This document shows positions 32,535 to 40,069 of a DNA stretch of 42,486 bases, one piece after another. A program made the translations under genes and the position numbers. Below the pieces are notes generated by a model. That model was not told the origin of the DNA. It worked only from the letters and a program-made list of their open reading frames with translations, and ran no database searches. The stretch's first letter is position 1. Every line of letters starts with the position of its first letter. Source of the stretch: Frankiales bacterium (lineage in GTDB: Bacteria > Actinomycetota > Actinomycetes > Mycobacteriales > SCTD01); the NCBI GenBank assembly GCA_025966135.1, contig JAOPVP010000052.1, positions 1 to 42,486 of the forward strand, in the 5' to 3' direction.

Positions 32535-33467
32535 GTGCCTGTCAGGTCCCGCCGTTCGTGCCTTGCAGTCCCCGGCAGCAACCCACGGATGATCGAGAAG
32601 TCCCGTGGCCTCGACGTGGACTACGTGTTCCTCGACCTTGAGGACGCGGTCGCGCCCCTCGCCAAGGTGCAGGCGCGGTCCGCCGTGGCCGAGGCCGTCG
32701 CGGCCGGTGGGTGGAACGCGGCCACCGTGGCTGTGCGTGTCAACGACCTGTCCGCGCCCCACACGTATCGCGACGTCATCGAGGTGGTCGAGACGGCCGG
32801 AGCGCACCTCGACGTCATCGTGCTCCCGAAGGTGCAGTGGCCGGAGCAGGTGGCGTGGCTCGACCTGCTGCTCGCTCAGATCGAGCGGACCATGGGGTTC
32901 CCGGAGGGCGGGATCGCCATCGAGGCGATGGTCGAGAGTGCCTTGGGGCTCTCGCAGGCGCTACCCATCGCTCAGGCCAGCCCCCGGCTCGAGGCACTCG
33001 TGTTCGGTCCCGGGGACTACGCCGCTGACACCGGTATGCGGTCGCCGTTCGTCGGGGCGGTGCCGTTCGAGGGGGCGTTCGACTTCGCCCTTCACACCAT
33101 CCGGGTCGCGGCCACCGCAGCCGGCGTGCAGGCCGTCGACGGGCCGTGGCAGCAGGTGCGCGACCTCGAGGGCTTGCGGGCCAAGGCCGTGCGGAGCGCG
33201 GGGCTCGGCTTCGACGGCACGTGGGTGCTCCACCCCGACCAGGTACCGGTGGCGAACGAGGTCTTCACGCCGTCCCAGGAGGCCTATGACCACGCCGAGC
33301 TCGTCCTGGACGCGTTGGACTGGCACGGCTCGGCGGAAGGTGGCCACCGCGGGGCGGTGATGCTCGGCGAGGAGATGATCGACGAGGCGAGCCGCAAGCT
33401 GGCACTGCCGGTCGCCGTGAAAGGCCGCGCTGCGGGGCTGAACCGCACGAGTGCCTTCACCCCCTGA
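32535..33467 (+). CDS. CoA-ester lyase (malyl-CoA/beta-methylmalyl-CoA lyase or CitE-like)
   Basis: The product has 310 residues. Motifs: [98 protein letters not shown], and GFDGTWVLHPDQVPVANEVFTPS. Asp/Glu residues for Mg2+ are kept. In actinobacterial ethylmalonyl-CoA gene clusters a lyase of this size stands near acyl-CoA dehydrogenase and MaoC genes, as here (34385 and 37377), which makes beta-methylmalyl-CoA cleavage plausible. GTG has a GAGGAGAG site 5 nt upstream. It is the third lyase of this superfamily in the window. Confidence 0.87.
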   Translation: MPVRSRRSCLAVPGSNPRMIEKSRGLDVDYVFLDLEDAVAPLAKVQARSAVAEAVAAGGWNAATVAVRVNDLSAPHTYRDVIEVVETAGAHLDVIVLPKVQWPEQVAWLDLLLAQIERTMGFPEGGIAIEAMVESALGLSQALPIAQASPRLEALVFGPGDYAADTGMRSPFVGAVPFEGAFDFALHTIRVAATAAGVQAVDGPWQQVRDLEGLRAKAVRSAGLGFDGTWVLHPDQVPVANEVFTPSQEAYDHAELVLDALDWHGSAEGGHRGAVMLGEEMIDEASRKLALPVAVKGRAAGLNRTSAFTP

Positions 33468-33538
33468 CCCCCTGCACTCGCTGAGCCACACTGCGGTCGA
33501 TGCGCTGTTCGGTCGGCAAGCCCTCGCGAGCTGATGTA

Positions 33539-33575
33539 GGGCCTTTCGTCCCTCCTTGTTCGGGACGTTTCCCCC
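33539..33575 (+). promoter_or_regulatory. Two DevR/DosR-like boxes
   Basis: GGGCCTTTCGTCCC (33539-33552) matches the 14-nt core GGGAC-TWWA-GTCCC at 12 positions. GGGACGTTTCCCCC (33562-33575) is a weaker second match. Their centres are 23 bp apart, about two helical turns, and lie about 75-105 bp before the start of the membrane protein gene. Confidence 0.5.
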
Positions 33576-33648
33576 TGCCTGGCAGCGGGCCCGGCTGATG
33601 CCATGGGATCCAGGCGACGGACGGCGTTGCCCTCTGAAGGGACACACC

Positions 33649-34236
33649 ATGCGACGTAAGAGCCTTGATGCCCTCGTGTCAGCCACCGGCCTGGTGGTCG
33701 CGACGGTTCTGCTGGCCGCCTCCGGGCTGCTCTTCTGGGCCCACAGCTTTGTCAGCGACAACGTGCGCACCCAGCTGGTCGCACAGCAGATCTTCTTCCC
33801 CAAGGCGGGGTCGGAGGGCTTGAGCGACCCAGCGGTGAAGCCCTATCTCACCAAGTACGCGGGTCAGCAGCTGAGCAACGGCGAGCAGGCCAAGGCCTAC
33901 GCGGACCACTTCATCGCGGTGCACCTGAACGCGATCGGCGGCGGCAAGACCTACTCCCAGCTGTCGGCCCAGGCCCAGCAGAACCCGACCGACACCGTCC
34001 TGCAGGGGAAGGTCGCCACCATGTTCAAGGGCGAGACGCTGCGCGGCCTGCTGCTCAACGCCTATGCCTTCGGCAAGATGGGCCAGATCGCCTTCGTGGC
34101 CGCGGGGATCGCCCTTGCCAGCGGCCTCGTGATGCTCATCCTCGCGGTGCTCGGCATCCTGCACGCCCGTCGCACGTCCTACGACGTCGACGTGCACGTG
34201 CCGGGCTGGCACCCCGACAAGATCGCCACGAGCTGA
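33649..34236 (+). CDS. Two-helix membrane protein, conserved in actinobacteria, unknown function
   Basis: The product has 195 residues. A first membrane helix (about 9-31, LVVATVLLAASGLLFWAHSF) and a last one (about 146-173, IAFVAAGIALASGLVMLILAVLGIL) enclose an outer loop of about 115 residues with the conserved QQIFFPKAGSEGL, KYAGQQLSNGEQAKAYADHFIAVHL and GGKTYSQLS. Similar actinobacterial proteins are sometimes misnamed LigA dioxygenase; no dioxygenase residues are present. ATG at 33649 has AAGGGA about 7 nt upstream. The two DevR-like boxes upstream suggest control by hypoxia or redox two-component signalling. A hairpin terminator follows. Confidence 0.75.
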   Translation: MRRKSLDALVSATGLVVATVLLAASGLLFWAHSFVSDNVRTQLVAQQIFFPKAGSEGLSDPAVKPYLTKYAGQQLSNGEQAKAYADHFIAVHLNAIGGGKTYSQLSAQAQQNPTDTVLQGKVATMFKGETLRGLLLNAYAFGKMGQIAFVAAGIALASGLVMLILAVLGILHARRTSYDVDVHVPGWHPDKIATS

Positions 34237-34243
34237 TCGTTCC

Positions 34244-34281
34244 CGACGGGCGGCACCTCCTTCGTGAGGTGCCGCCCGTCG
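34244..34281 (+). terminator. Strong terminator hairpin
   Basis: A perfect 16-bp GC-rich stem (34244-34259 with 34266-34281) has a 6-nt loop containing TTCG. It starts 8 bp after the stop codon of the membrane protein. Confidence 0.85.
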
Positions 34282-34318
34282 GCAGGTGCCTCGGTGAGGT
34301 GAGTCACGTCAGGCGAGT

Positions 34319-34336
34319 GGCTACTGGCTAGTAGCC
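34319..34336 (+). promoter_or_regulatory. Operator-like palindrome before the acyl-CoA dehydrogenase gene
   Basis: GGCTACT-GGCT-AGTAGCC is a perfect 7-bp inverted repeat with a 4-nt spacer. It overlaps possible -10 sequences (TACTGG, TAGTAG) and lies 48 bp before the ATG. TetR-family fatty-acid regulators commonly bind sites of this form. Confidence 0.55.
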
Positions 34337-34384
34337 GGTGGGACACTCATCCGAAACGCTGGGCGCCGCACGAAGAGGAGCATC

Positions 34385-35587
34385 ATGGGCCGGCTCGCCG
34401 CCACCGAGGGTCTTTCCGAGATCCAGCAGGAGATCTTGTCGACCGTCCGCACCTTCGTGGACAAGGAGATCATCCCGCACGCCACCGATCTCGAGCACAA
34501 GGACGAGTTCCCCGACGCGATCGTCGAGGGCATGAAGCAGATGGGGCTGTTCGGCCTCATGATCCCGGAGGAGTACGGCGGCCTGGGCGAGTCCCTGCTG
34601 ACCTACGCCCTCGTCGTCGAGGAGATCGCGCGCGGCTGGATGAGCGTCTCCGGCGTCATCAACACCCACTTCATCGTCGCCTACATGCTGAGGCAGCACG
34701 GCACCGACGAGCAGAAGTCCCGGCTGCTCCCCAAGATGGCGACGGGCGAGATCCGGGGCGGTTTCTCGATGTCGGAGCCGGGCTGCGGTTCCGACGTTGC
34801 GGCCATCAAGAGCAAGGGCGTGCGGGACGGGGACACCTACGTCCTCGACGGCCAGAAGATGTGGCTGACCAACGGGGCCCGGGCCGGGCTGATCGCAACC
34901 CTGGTCAAGACCGACGAGGGCGGCGACTCGGTCTACAAGAACATGACGACGTTCCTGGTCGAGAAGGAGCCGGGCTTCGGTGAGACCGCGCAGGGCATCA
35001 CCATCCCAGGCAAGATCGACAAGATGGGCTACAAGGGGGTCGAGACGACCGAGATGGTCCTGGAGGGCGCTCGCGTCCCGGCCAGCTCGATCCTCGGTGG
35101 TGAGGAAGGCCGCGGCCAGGGCTTCTACCAGATGATGGACGGCGTCGAGGTGGGTCGCGTCAACGTCGCGGCACGTGCCTGCGGCATCTCGATCCGCGCC
35201 TTCGAGCTCGCCATCCAGTACGCCCAGCAGCGCCAGACGTTCGGGAAGCCGATCTACCAGCACCAGGCGATCCAGTTCAAGCTCGCCGAGATGGCCACCA
35301 AGGTCGAGGCGGCCCACCTGCTCATGGTCAACGCTGCGCGGCTCAAGGACGCCGGACTGCGCAACGACGTCGAGGCCGGCATGGCCAAGCTGCTCGCCAG
35401 CGAGTACTGCAACGAGGTAACCCAGGAGTAGTTCCGCATCCACGGCGGCTACGGCTACTCGAAGGAGTACGAGATCGAACGGCTCATGCGTGAGGCGCCG
35501 TTCCTGCTCATCGGCGAGGGCACCAGCGAGATCCAGAAGACCATCATCAGCCGCGGTCTGCTCAAGGACTACCAGCTCAAGGGCTAG
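34385..35587 (+). pseudogene. Acyl-CoA dehydrogenase interrupted by an in-frame TAG
   Basis: The frame encodes 400 residues apart from one amber codon at 35429-35431 (codon 349). Before it are the N-terminal helical domain, the FAD/substrate strand region (GGFSMSEPGCGSD, WLTNGARAGL) and RQTFGKPIYQHQAIQFKLAEM. After it the same frame continues as FRIHGGYGYSKEYEIERLMR and GEGTSEIQKTII. The catalytic base of this family is the Glu of the (Y/G)EGT motif, here Glu378, which lies beyond the stop. A truncated product of 348 residues would therefore be inactive. GAGGAG 5 nt before the ATG and an upstream operator-like site look intact. The neighbours (CoA-ester lyase, MaoC) suggest a methylsuccinyl-CoA dehydrogenase-like role, but its length is that of ordinary acyl-CoA dehydrogenases. 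Confidence 0.85.
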
Positions 35588-35653
35588 GCACAGCTCGTAC
35601 GACGGCTGGTCCCCGCCGCCGTGACGGGGCAGCCGCAGGAGGCACCGGGCCGC

Positions 35654-35659
35654 TACGTT
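35654..35659 (+). promoter_or_regulatory. Candidate -10 box for leaderless SUFU-domain gene
   Basis: TACGTT ends 6 nt before the GTG at 35666, supporting that start over the in-frame GTG at 35621. Confidence 0.45.
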
Positions 35660-35665
35660 GAGAGC

Positions 35666-36247
35666 GTGACGGGCGACGGGGTGCTGCTGCTCGTCGAGGC
35701 CCACCTGCTGGGCGTCCTGGGTCAGGACAGCGGGCGGGCCGGCGTGTCCTTCCTCGGGACGGAGCGGGTCGACGTCCTGCGGTTCGGCCCGGACGACGAC
35801 GGCTTGGCTCGGTACGTCAGCCTCGGCATGTCTCGGTCCCCGATGGGCGACCCCGGTACCGAGCTGGTGGCGCAGCACGGGCCACGCGCCGAGCTGGTGC
35901 TGTCGGTGCGCGGTGCGCAGGACAGCGTGCTGCGCCGGCTCGCGACGCTGGCCGCCAGCCCTGCCGTCGAGGGTGTCGTCATCGGCCCAGGCGCGGGCCT
36001 GGACCTCGGGGAGCCGCTGTGGGACGGCAGCCGGTTCACAGCCGTCCTCGTCGGTGAGCCCGGAGGCCTCGTCCCTGACCTCGTCCTCGACGGGGAGGAG
36101 CCGGTCCGGTTCCTGCCGGTGTTCCCCATGACCCCGAACGAAGCGGCCTGGAAGCGGGTGCACGGAGCCGAGGCACTCGAGGAGCGGTGGCTGACGCAGG
36201 GACGAGATCTGCGCGACCCCGAGCGGCCGGCCGCGGACCTGACGTGA
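35666..36247 (+). CDS. Suppressor-of-fused (SUFU) domain protein
   Basis: The product has 193 residues. It shows the bacterial SUFU-domain layout: LLLVEAHLLGVLG at the start, VDVLRFGPDDDGLARYVSLGMSRSPM, RAELVLSVRG, LAASPAVEGVVIGPGAGLDLGEPLW, and the ending FLPVFPMTPNEAAWKRVHGAEALEERW. The domain is known from eukaryotic Hedgehog signalling; bacterial members are common but their function is unclear, some being immunity proteins. GTG at 35666 matches the family N-terminus; 35621 would add 15 residues without similarity. The stop overlaps the DUF2332 gene (GTGA). Confidence 0.82.
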   Translation: MTGDGVLLLVEAHLLGVLGQDSGRAGVSFLGTERVDVLRFGPDDDGLARYVSLGMSRSPMGDPGTELVAQHGPRAELVLSVRGAQDSVLRRLATLAASPAVEGVVIGPGAGLDLGEPLWDGSRFTAVLVGEPGGLVPDLVLDGEEPVRFLPVFPMTPNEAAWKRVHGAEALEERWLTQGRDLRDPERPAADLT

Positions 36248-37302
36248 ACGACCTCGAGCAACGGCTGCGGCAGCAGGCGCTCCAGTGCCGCACGCACGGC
36301 AGTCCGCTCACCTGGGCGCTGCTCCAGGGAGCAGCTGACGACCTCGTCGCGGGCGGGGTCGTGGCCGACCTCCTCGCTGCCCACGCGTACGAACCGTCGG
36401 GAAGCGTTCCGTCGTTGCGACTGGCGGGGTCGCTGCACCGGCTCGTCCTTGAGGGCAGGGCGCCCGAGCTCGCCCAGCACTACCCGAGCGTCGGAGGCAC
36501 GGCGCGGGTCGCCGAGGTGTGGCCGGCCGCCGAGCGGGTCTGCCGCGAGCACCTCGACGAGCTGCGCTACCTCGTGACCTTGCCCGTGCAGACCAACGAG
36601 GTGGGCCGGTCTGCCGCCCTGTTCGGCGCCCTCCAGCTCCTCGGTGGCCCGATCCGCCTGCTCGAGATCGGTGCCTCCGCCGGCCTCAACCTGCGCTGTG
36701 ACGCCTTTGCGTATGAGCTCGGTGGTGACGTGCTGCTCGGCGATCCGGCCAGCCCGGTCCGGCTGCACCGGCCGTGGGAGGGCACGCACCCTCCGTACTC
36801 GAACTCGGTAGAAGTGCTGGAACGCAAGGGATGTGACCCGTCACCGGTCGACACCACGACTGCTGAGGGTCGGCTCACCCTCAGGTCCTACGTCTGGGCC
36901 GACCAGGTCGAGCGGCTGGACCGGCTGAGCGCTGCGTCCCAGGTCGCCTCGGGTATCCCGGCCGTGGTCGAGAAGGCCGGTGCGCTGGAGTTCCTCAGCC
37001 GCGAGCTTGCCGAGCTGCCCGCCGGTGTCACGACGGTCGTGTGGCACAGCGTCGTCTGGCAGTACGTCGATCCGGTCGAGCGCCGGGCCGTCAATCTCCT
37101 GCTCGACCGGGTGGGGGTGCAGGCGACGGACCATGCGCCGTTGGCGAGGGTGAGCCTGGAGCCGGAGCAGATCGACGGCGGGGGCTTCCTGTTCCGGGTG
37201 CACCTGCAGCGCTGGCCGAACGGCGAGCGGGTCCACGTCGCCGACGCCCTCGGCCACGGCCCGCCGGTGTGCTGGACAGGAGAGGGGGTCGTAGGCCGAT
37301 AG
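36244..37302 (+). CDS. DUF2332 family protein
   Basis: The product has 352 residues. Typical actinobacterial DUF2332 segments are visible: FRLAG-like SLRLAGSLHRLVLEGRAPELAQHYPSVGG broken across the first third, TNEVGRSAALFGAL, LLEIGASAGLNLRCDAFAYELGG, VWADQVERLDRLSAA, and VVWHSVVWQYVDPVERRAV. The LLEIGASAGLNL stretch resembles a methyltransferase motif I, so SAM-dependent activity is possible but unproven. It is coupled to the SUFU-domain gene by GTGA. A 74-bp gap separates it from the MaoC gene; no hairpin is evident there. Confidence 0.83.
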   Translation: MNDLEQRLRQQALQCRTHGSPLTWALLQGAADDLVAGGVVADLLAAHAYEPSGSVPSLRLAGSLHRLVLEGRAPELAQHYPSVGGTARVAEVWPAAERVCREHLDELRYLVTLPVQTNEVGRSAALFGALQLLGGPIRLLEIGASAGLNLRCDAFAYELGGDVLLGDPASPVRLHRPWEGTHPPYSNSVEVLERKGCDPSPVDTTTAEGRLTLRSYVWADQVERLDRLSAASQVASGIPAVVEKAGALEFLSRELAELPAGVTTVVWHSVVWQYVDPVERRAVNLLLDRVGVQATDHAPLARVSLEPEQIDGGGFLFRVHLQRWPNGERVHVADALGHGPPVCWTGEGVVGR

Positions 37303-37376
37303 GCCCGGTTTGGGACTGACCGCGATCACCCTGGAAGGATGGGAGGCGAGGTCCCGTCGTACAGAGGAGTTTTGAC

Positions 37377-37877
37377 GTGCAGTTCGGCCGCAGCTACGAG
37401 GAGTTCGAGGTTGGTGCGGTCTACAAGCACTGGCCAGGCAAGACAGTGACGGAGTACGACGACCACTTGTTCTGCCTGCTCACCATGAACCACCACCCGT
37501 TGCACATGGACGCCAACTACGCGACCACCACACCGCAGGGCAAGAACGTCGTTGTCGGGAACTACGTCTACTCGTTGTTGCTGGGCATGTCGGTGGCTGA
37601 CGTCTCCGGCAAGGCGATCGCCAATCTCGAGGTGGAGTCGCTCAAGCACGTCTTCCCGACCTTCCATGGCGACACGATCTACGGGCAGACCGAAGTGCTC
37701 GACAAGACTGAGTCGAAGTCCAAGGACGACCGCGGGATCGTCTACGTCGAGACCAAGGGCTACAACCAGGACGGCGTACTTGTCTGTATCTTCCGTCGTA
37801 AGGTGATGGTCCCGAAGCAGAGCTACCTCGACGCCCGTGGCGGCGAGCAGCCTGGGCGGCCGGTCCTGCAGGAGTAG
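37377..37877 (+). CDS. MaoC family dehydratase (mesaconyl-CoA hydratase-like)
   Basis: The product has 166 residues with a single hot-dog fold. The R-specific hydratase signature is clear: KTVTEYDDHLFCLLTMNHHPLHMDANYA, with the catalytic Asp and His of the MaoC overhang, then LLLGMSVADVSGKAIANLEVESLKHVFPTFHGDTIY. Proteins beginning QFGRSYEEFEVGAVYKHWPGKT accompany acyl-CoA dehydrogenase and CoA-ester lyase genes in actinobacteria, where mesaconyl-C1-CoA hydration in the ethylmalonyl-CoA or glyoxylate regeneration routes has been proposed. GTG at 37377 has GAGGAG (37364-37369) 7 nt upstream. Confidence 0.88.
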   Translation: MQFGRSYEEFEVGAVYKHWPGKTVTEYDDHLFCLLTMNHHPLHMDANYATTTPQGKNVVVGNYVYSLLLGMSVADVSGKAIANLEVESLKHVFPTFHGDTIYGQTEVLDKTESKSKDDRGIVYVETKGYNQDGVLVCIFRRKVMVPKQSYLDARGGEQPGRPVLQE

Positions 37878-37936
37878 TCGGAAGCGTCTTGCGTCCGGCT
37901 CTTGACCTTGATCCGTGCCGGGCGCACCGTTCTGAC

Positions 37937-38554
37937 ATGACAGTGGCTCCGACGTGCCCACGGTGCTCCGGTGCGTTGCGTGCTCCCGGGCTCATGTCGA
38001 GTGACTGGGTCTGCGCGCTGCACGGGCGGGTCCACCCCTACTCGTCGGCCCACGTCGAGGCGCTGTCGCAGGTGGCCAGCCGTGCCCGGGTACCGCTGTG
38101 GGCACCGGTGCCGCTGCTTGCGCAATGGACACTCGGAGGCCTTGCCTCCTGCGGCGACGAGCGCACCGGAGCCACCGCGACGGTGCTGGCTCTGGCCGGG
38201 CCGTCGCCGCTGGGTGGCCCCGCCGACCTCCTGCTGGTGGCCGAGGAGCCGGGCGTCGGCCTGGGCGCCCGGATCGCCGGCATCGACGGGCTCGACCCCG
38301 GCACCGGCATCGGCGGCGCTCCGGACGCCAAGATCCTGGCGGCCGGCCACCCGACACCGCTGTGGCGCTGCGAGTCGGCGGAGGACCGGGTGGCCTTCGT
38401 CGGTGAGGCGCTGGGGGTGTGGCTGTGGGCCGTGCTGTGGCCTCCCGCTGCGGAGCTGGTGCTGCTCGAGCACGTCGAGCTGCACGACCTGCGCCACCAG
38501 ACGCAGGTCGCGATCGACTTACCGATCGGCGCCGCGTCTCCCCGCCTTCCATGA
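37937..38554 (+). CDS. DUF6758-like zinc-ribbon protein
   Basis: The product has 205 residues. The N-terminus holds a zinc-ribbon-like pair (CPRCSGALRAPG, then DWVCALHGRVHPY). The middle is WTLGGLASCGDERTGATATVLALAGPSPLGGPADLLLVAEEPGVGLGARIAG, and the end is LLEHVELHDLRHQTQVAIDLP. This is a conserved actinobacterial family that stands before a PHP-domain gene, as here; function unknown. ATG at 37937 gives MTVAPTCPRC as in homologues; an upstream in-frame ATG-like start at 37889 lacks similarity. The family name is from recall of the motif pattern. Confidence 0.72.
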   Translation: MTVAPTCPRCSGALRAPGLMSSDWVCALHGRVHPYSSAHVEALSQVASRARVPLWAPVPLLAQWTLGGLASCGDERTGATATVLALAGPSPLGGPADLLLVAEEPGVGLGARIAGIDGLDPGTGIGGAPDAKILAAGHPTPLWRCESAEDRVAFVGEALGVWLWAVLWPPAAELVLLEHVELHDLRHQTQVAIDLPIGAASPRLP

Positions 38555-38580
38555 CCTGAAGAGTCCGAGGCCCGCGCCAC

Positions 38581-38586
38581 TAGCCT
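38581..38586 (+). promoter_or_regulatory. Candidate -10 box for leaderless PHP gene
   Basis: TAGCCT ends 6 nt before the GTG start at 38593. Confidence 0.5.
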
Positions 38587-38592
38587 GGGCCG

Positions 38593-39438
38593 GTGCCCGG
38601 CCTCAAGATCGACCTCCACACCCACTCCACCGCGTCCGACGGCACGACCCCTCCCGAGCTGCTGGTGCGCGAGGCGCTCGATTCCGGCCTCGACGCGCTG
38701 GCCCTGACCGATCACGACACGACGTCGGGTTGGGATGCCGCAGCCGAGGCGCTGCCCGTCGGGCTGCGCCTGGTCCGTGGGGCGGAGATCTCGTGCAGCC
38801 GCAACGGAATCAGCCTGCACCTCCTGGCCTACTTGTTCGACCCGGCGTACGCGCCGCTTGCCGACCGCATGCGGGAGCTGCGCGAAAGTCGGGTCAACCG
38901 AGCAGAGCAGATGGTCCGCATGCTGGTCGCTGACGGGGTTCCCGTGACGTGGGAGCAGGTCCGCCTGCTCGCCGACGGCACCGTCGGGCGGCCGCACATC
39001 GCGCAGGCGCTGGTGCAGAGCGGGCTCGTCGAGTCCGTCGCCGACGCGTTCACCCCTGAGTGGATAGGGACGCACGGCCGCTACTGGGGGGCCAAGCTCG
39101 AGCTCGACGTCGTGGAGGCCATCGGCCTGGTCGAGGAAGCGGGCGGGGTTGCGGTCTTCGCCCATCCCGGCGCCTCGTCGCGCGGCCGCACGGTAGGTGA
39201 CGACGTCATCGTCGAGATGGCGGCCGCGGGTCTGGTGGGTCTCGAGGTCGACCACCCCGACCACACCCCCGAGGCCCGCGCCCACCTGAACCGACTGGCC
39301 CAAGAACTCGGCCTGCTCACCACGGGTTCGAGCGATTTCCACGGCCGCAACAAGACCGTCGCGCTGGGCGCCCACCTCACGTCCGAGGACGCGTACGGCG
39401 CCATCCTTGCGCGGGCCAGCGGCCTGGACGTGCTGTGA
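38593..39438 (+). CDS. PHP domain phosphoesterase
   Basis: The product has 281 residues. The metal-binding PHP motifs are complete: IDLHTHSTASDG, ALTDHDTTSGW, GAEISCS, VFAHPGASSRG, EVDHPDHTPEA, and TGSSDFHGRNK. Members of this group remove 3'-phosphates from nucleoside 3',5'-bisphosphates or trim RNA 5' ends (RNase AM/TrpH group); which applies here is not decidable. A -10-like TAGCCT six nt upstream suggests a leaderless mRNA. Its stop overlaps the marC-like start (GTGA). Confidence 0.9.
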   Translation: MPGLKIDLHTHSTASDGTTPPELLVREALDSGLDALALTDHDTTSGWDAAAEALPVGLRLVRGAEISCSRNGISLHLLAYLFDPAYAPLADRMRELRESRVNRAEQMVRMLVADGVPVTWEQVRLLADGTVGRPHIAQALVQSGLVESVADAFTPEWIGTHGRYWGAKLELDVVEAIGLVEEAGGVAVFAHPGASSRGRTVGDDVIVEMAAAGLVGLEVDHPDHTPEARAHLNRLAQELGLLTTGSSDFHGRNKTVALGAHLTSEDAYGAILARASGLDVL

Positions 39439-40049
39439 ACAGCCTCTTCGACCTCAGCGTTTTCGGAGCCGTCTTCGTCACCCTCGCGGTCATCATGGAT
39501 CCGCTCGGCAACGTGCCGCTTTTCCTCGGCCTGACAGCGGGACGCACCAACAGCAAGCGCCGCAGGCTGGCGTGGCAGGCGGTGCTCGTCTCGCTGACCG
39601 TGATCTCGCTGTTCGCGGTCCTGGGCCAGCAGATCCTGACCTACCTCGGGATCGGCATCCCGGCCTTGCAGGGAGCCGGCGGCCTGCTGCTCACGATCGT
39701 GGCCCTCGAGTTGCTGACCGACAAGCAGGAAGACCCCAGCGAAGTCGACAACGTCAACGTGGCCCTGGTCCCGCTGGGTACGCCACTGCTCGCCGGCCCG
39801 GGCGCCATCGTCGCGACCATCGTGTTCGTCCAGAAGTCACACGGCTTCGCCGACCGGGCTGCGATCGCGGGCGGAATCATCGCCGTGCACCTGCTGGTAT
39901 TTCTGTCGCTGTTCTTCAGCGTGGCGATCACGAAGCTCATCCGGGAGGCGGGCATCGTGCTGCTCACCCGCATCTCCGGCCTGCTGCTGTCAGCCATCGC
40001 CGTACAGCTGATCGCGGACAGCGTGATGGGCTTCGTCAAGGCGAGCTGA
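39435..40049 (+). CDS. MarC family integral membrane protein
   Basis: The product has 204 residues and six predicted membrane helices. Family sequence: FVTLAVIMDPLGNVPLFLGLTAG near the N-terminus, ILTYLGIGIPALQGAGGLLL, VPLGTPLLAGPGAIVATIVF, and the final LLTRISGLLLSAIAVQLIADSV. MarC proteins were once linked to multiple antibiotic resistance, then to amino-acid transport (NAAT), but function is unsettled. GTG overlaps the PHP gene stop, so both are one transcript; the same PHP-MarC pairing is common in actinobacteria. Confidence 0.9.
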   Translation: MNSLFDLSVFGAVFVTLAVIMDPLGNVPLFLGLTAGRTNSKRRRLAWQAVLVSLTVISLFAVLGQQILTYLGIGIPALQGAGGLLLTIVALELLTDKQEDPSEVDNVNVALVPLGTPLLAGPGAIVATIVFVQKSHGFADRAAIAGGIIAVHLLVFLSLFFSVAITKLIREAGIVLLTRISGLLLSAIAVQLIADSVMGFVKAS

Positions 40050-40069
40050 AGCAGGCGCACAATGGAGTC

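Noticed and set aside
35429..35431. Recoding of TAG as pyrrolysine or a programmed read-through
   Set aside because: Acyl-CoA dehydrogenases have no such residue there, no pyl genes or recoding structure are seen, and a point mutation or read error is simpler.
34328..36163. Long minus-strand ORF (611 codons) opposite the acyl-CoA dehydrogenase and SUFU genes
   Set aside because: Composition and lack of any motif mark it as a complementary-frame shadow.
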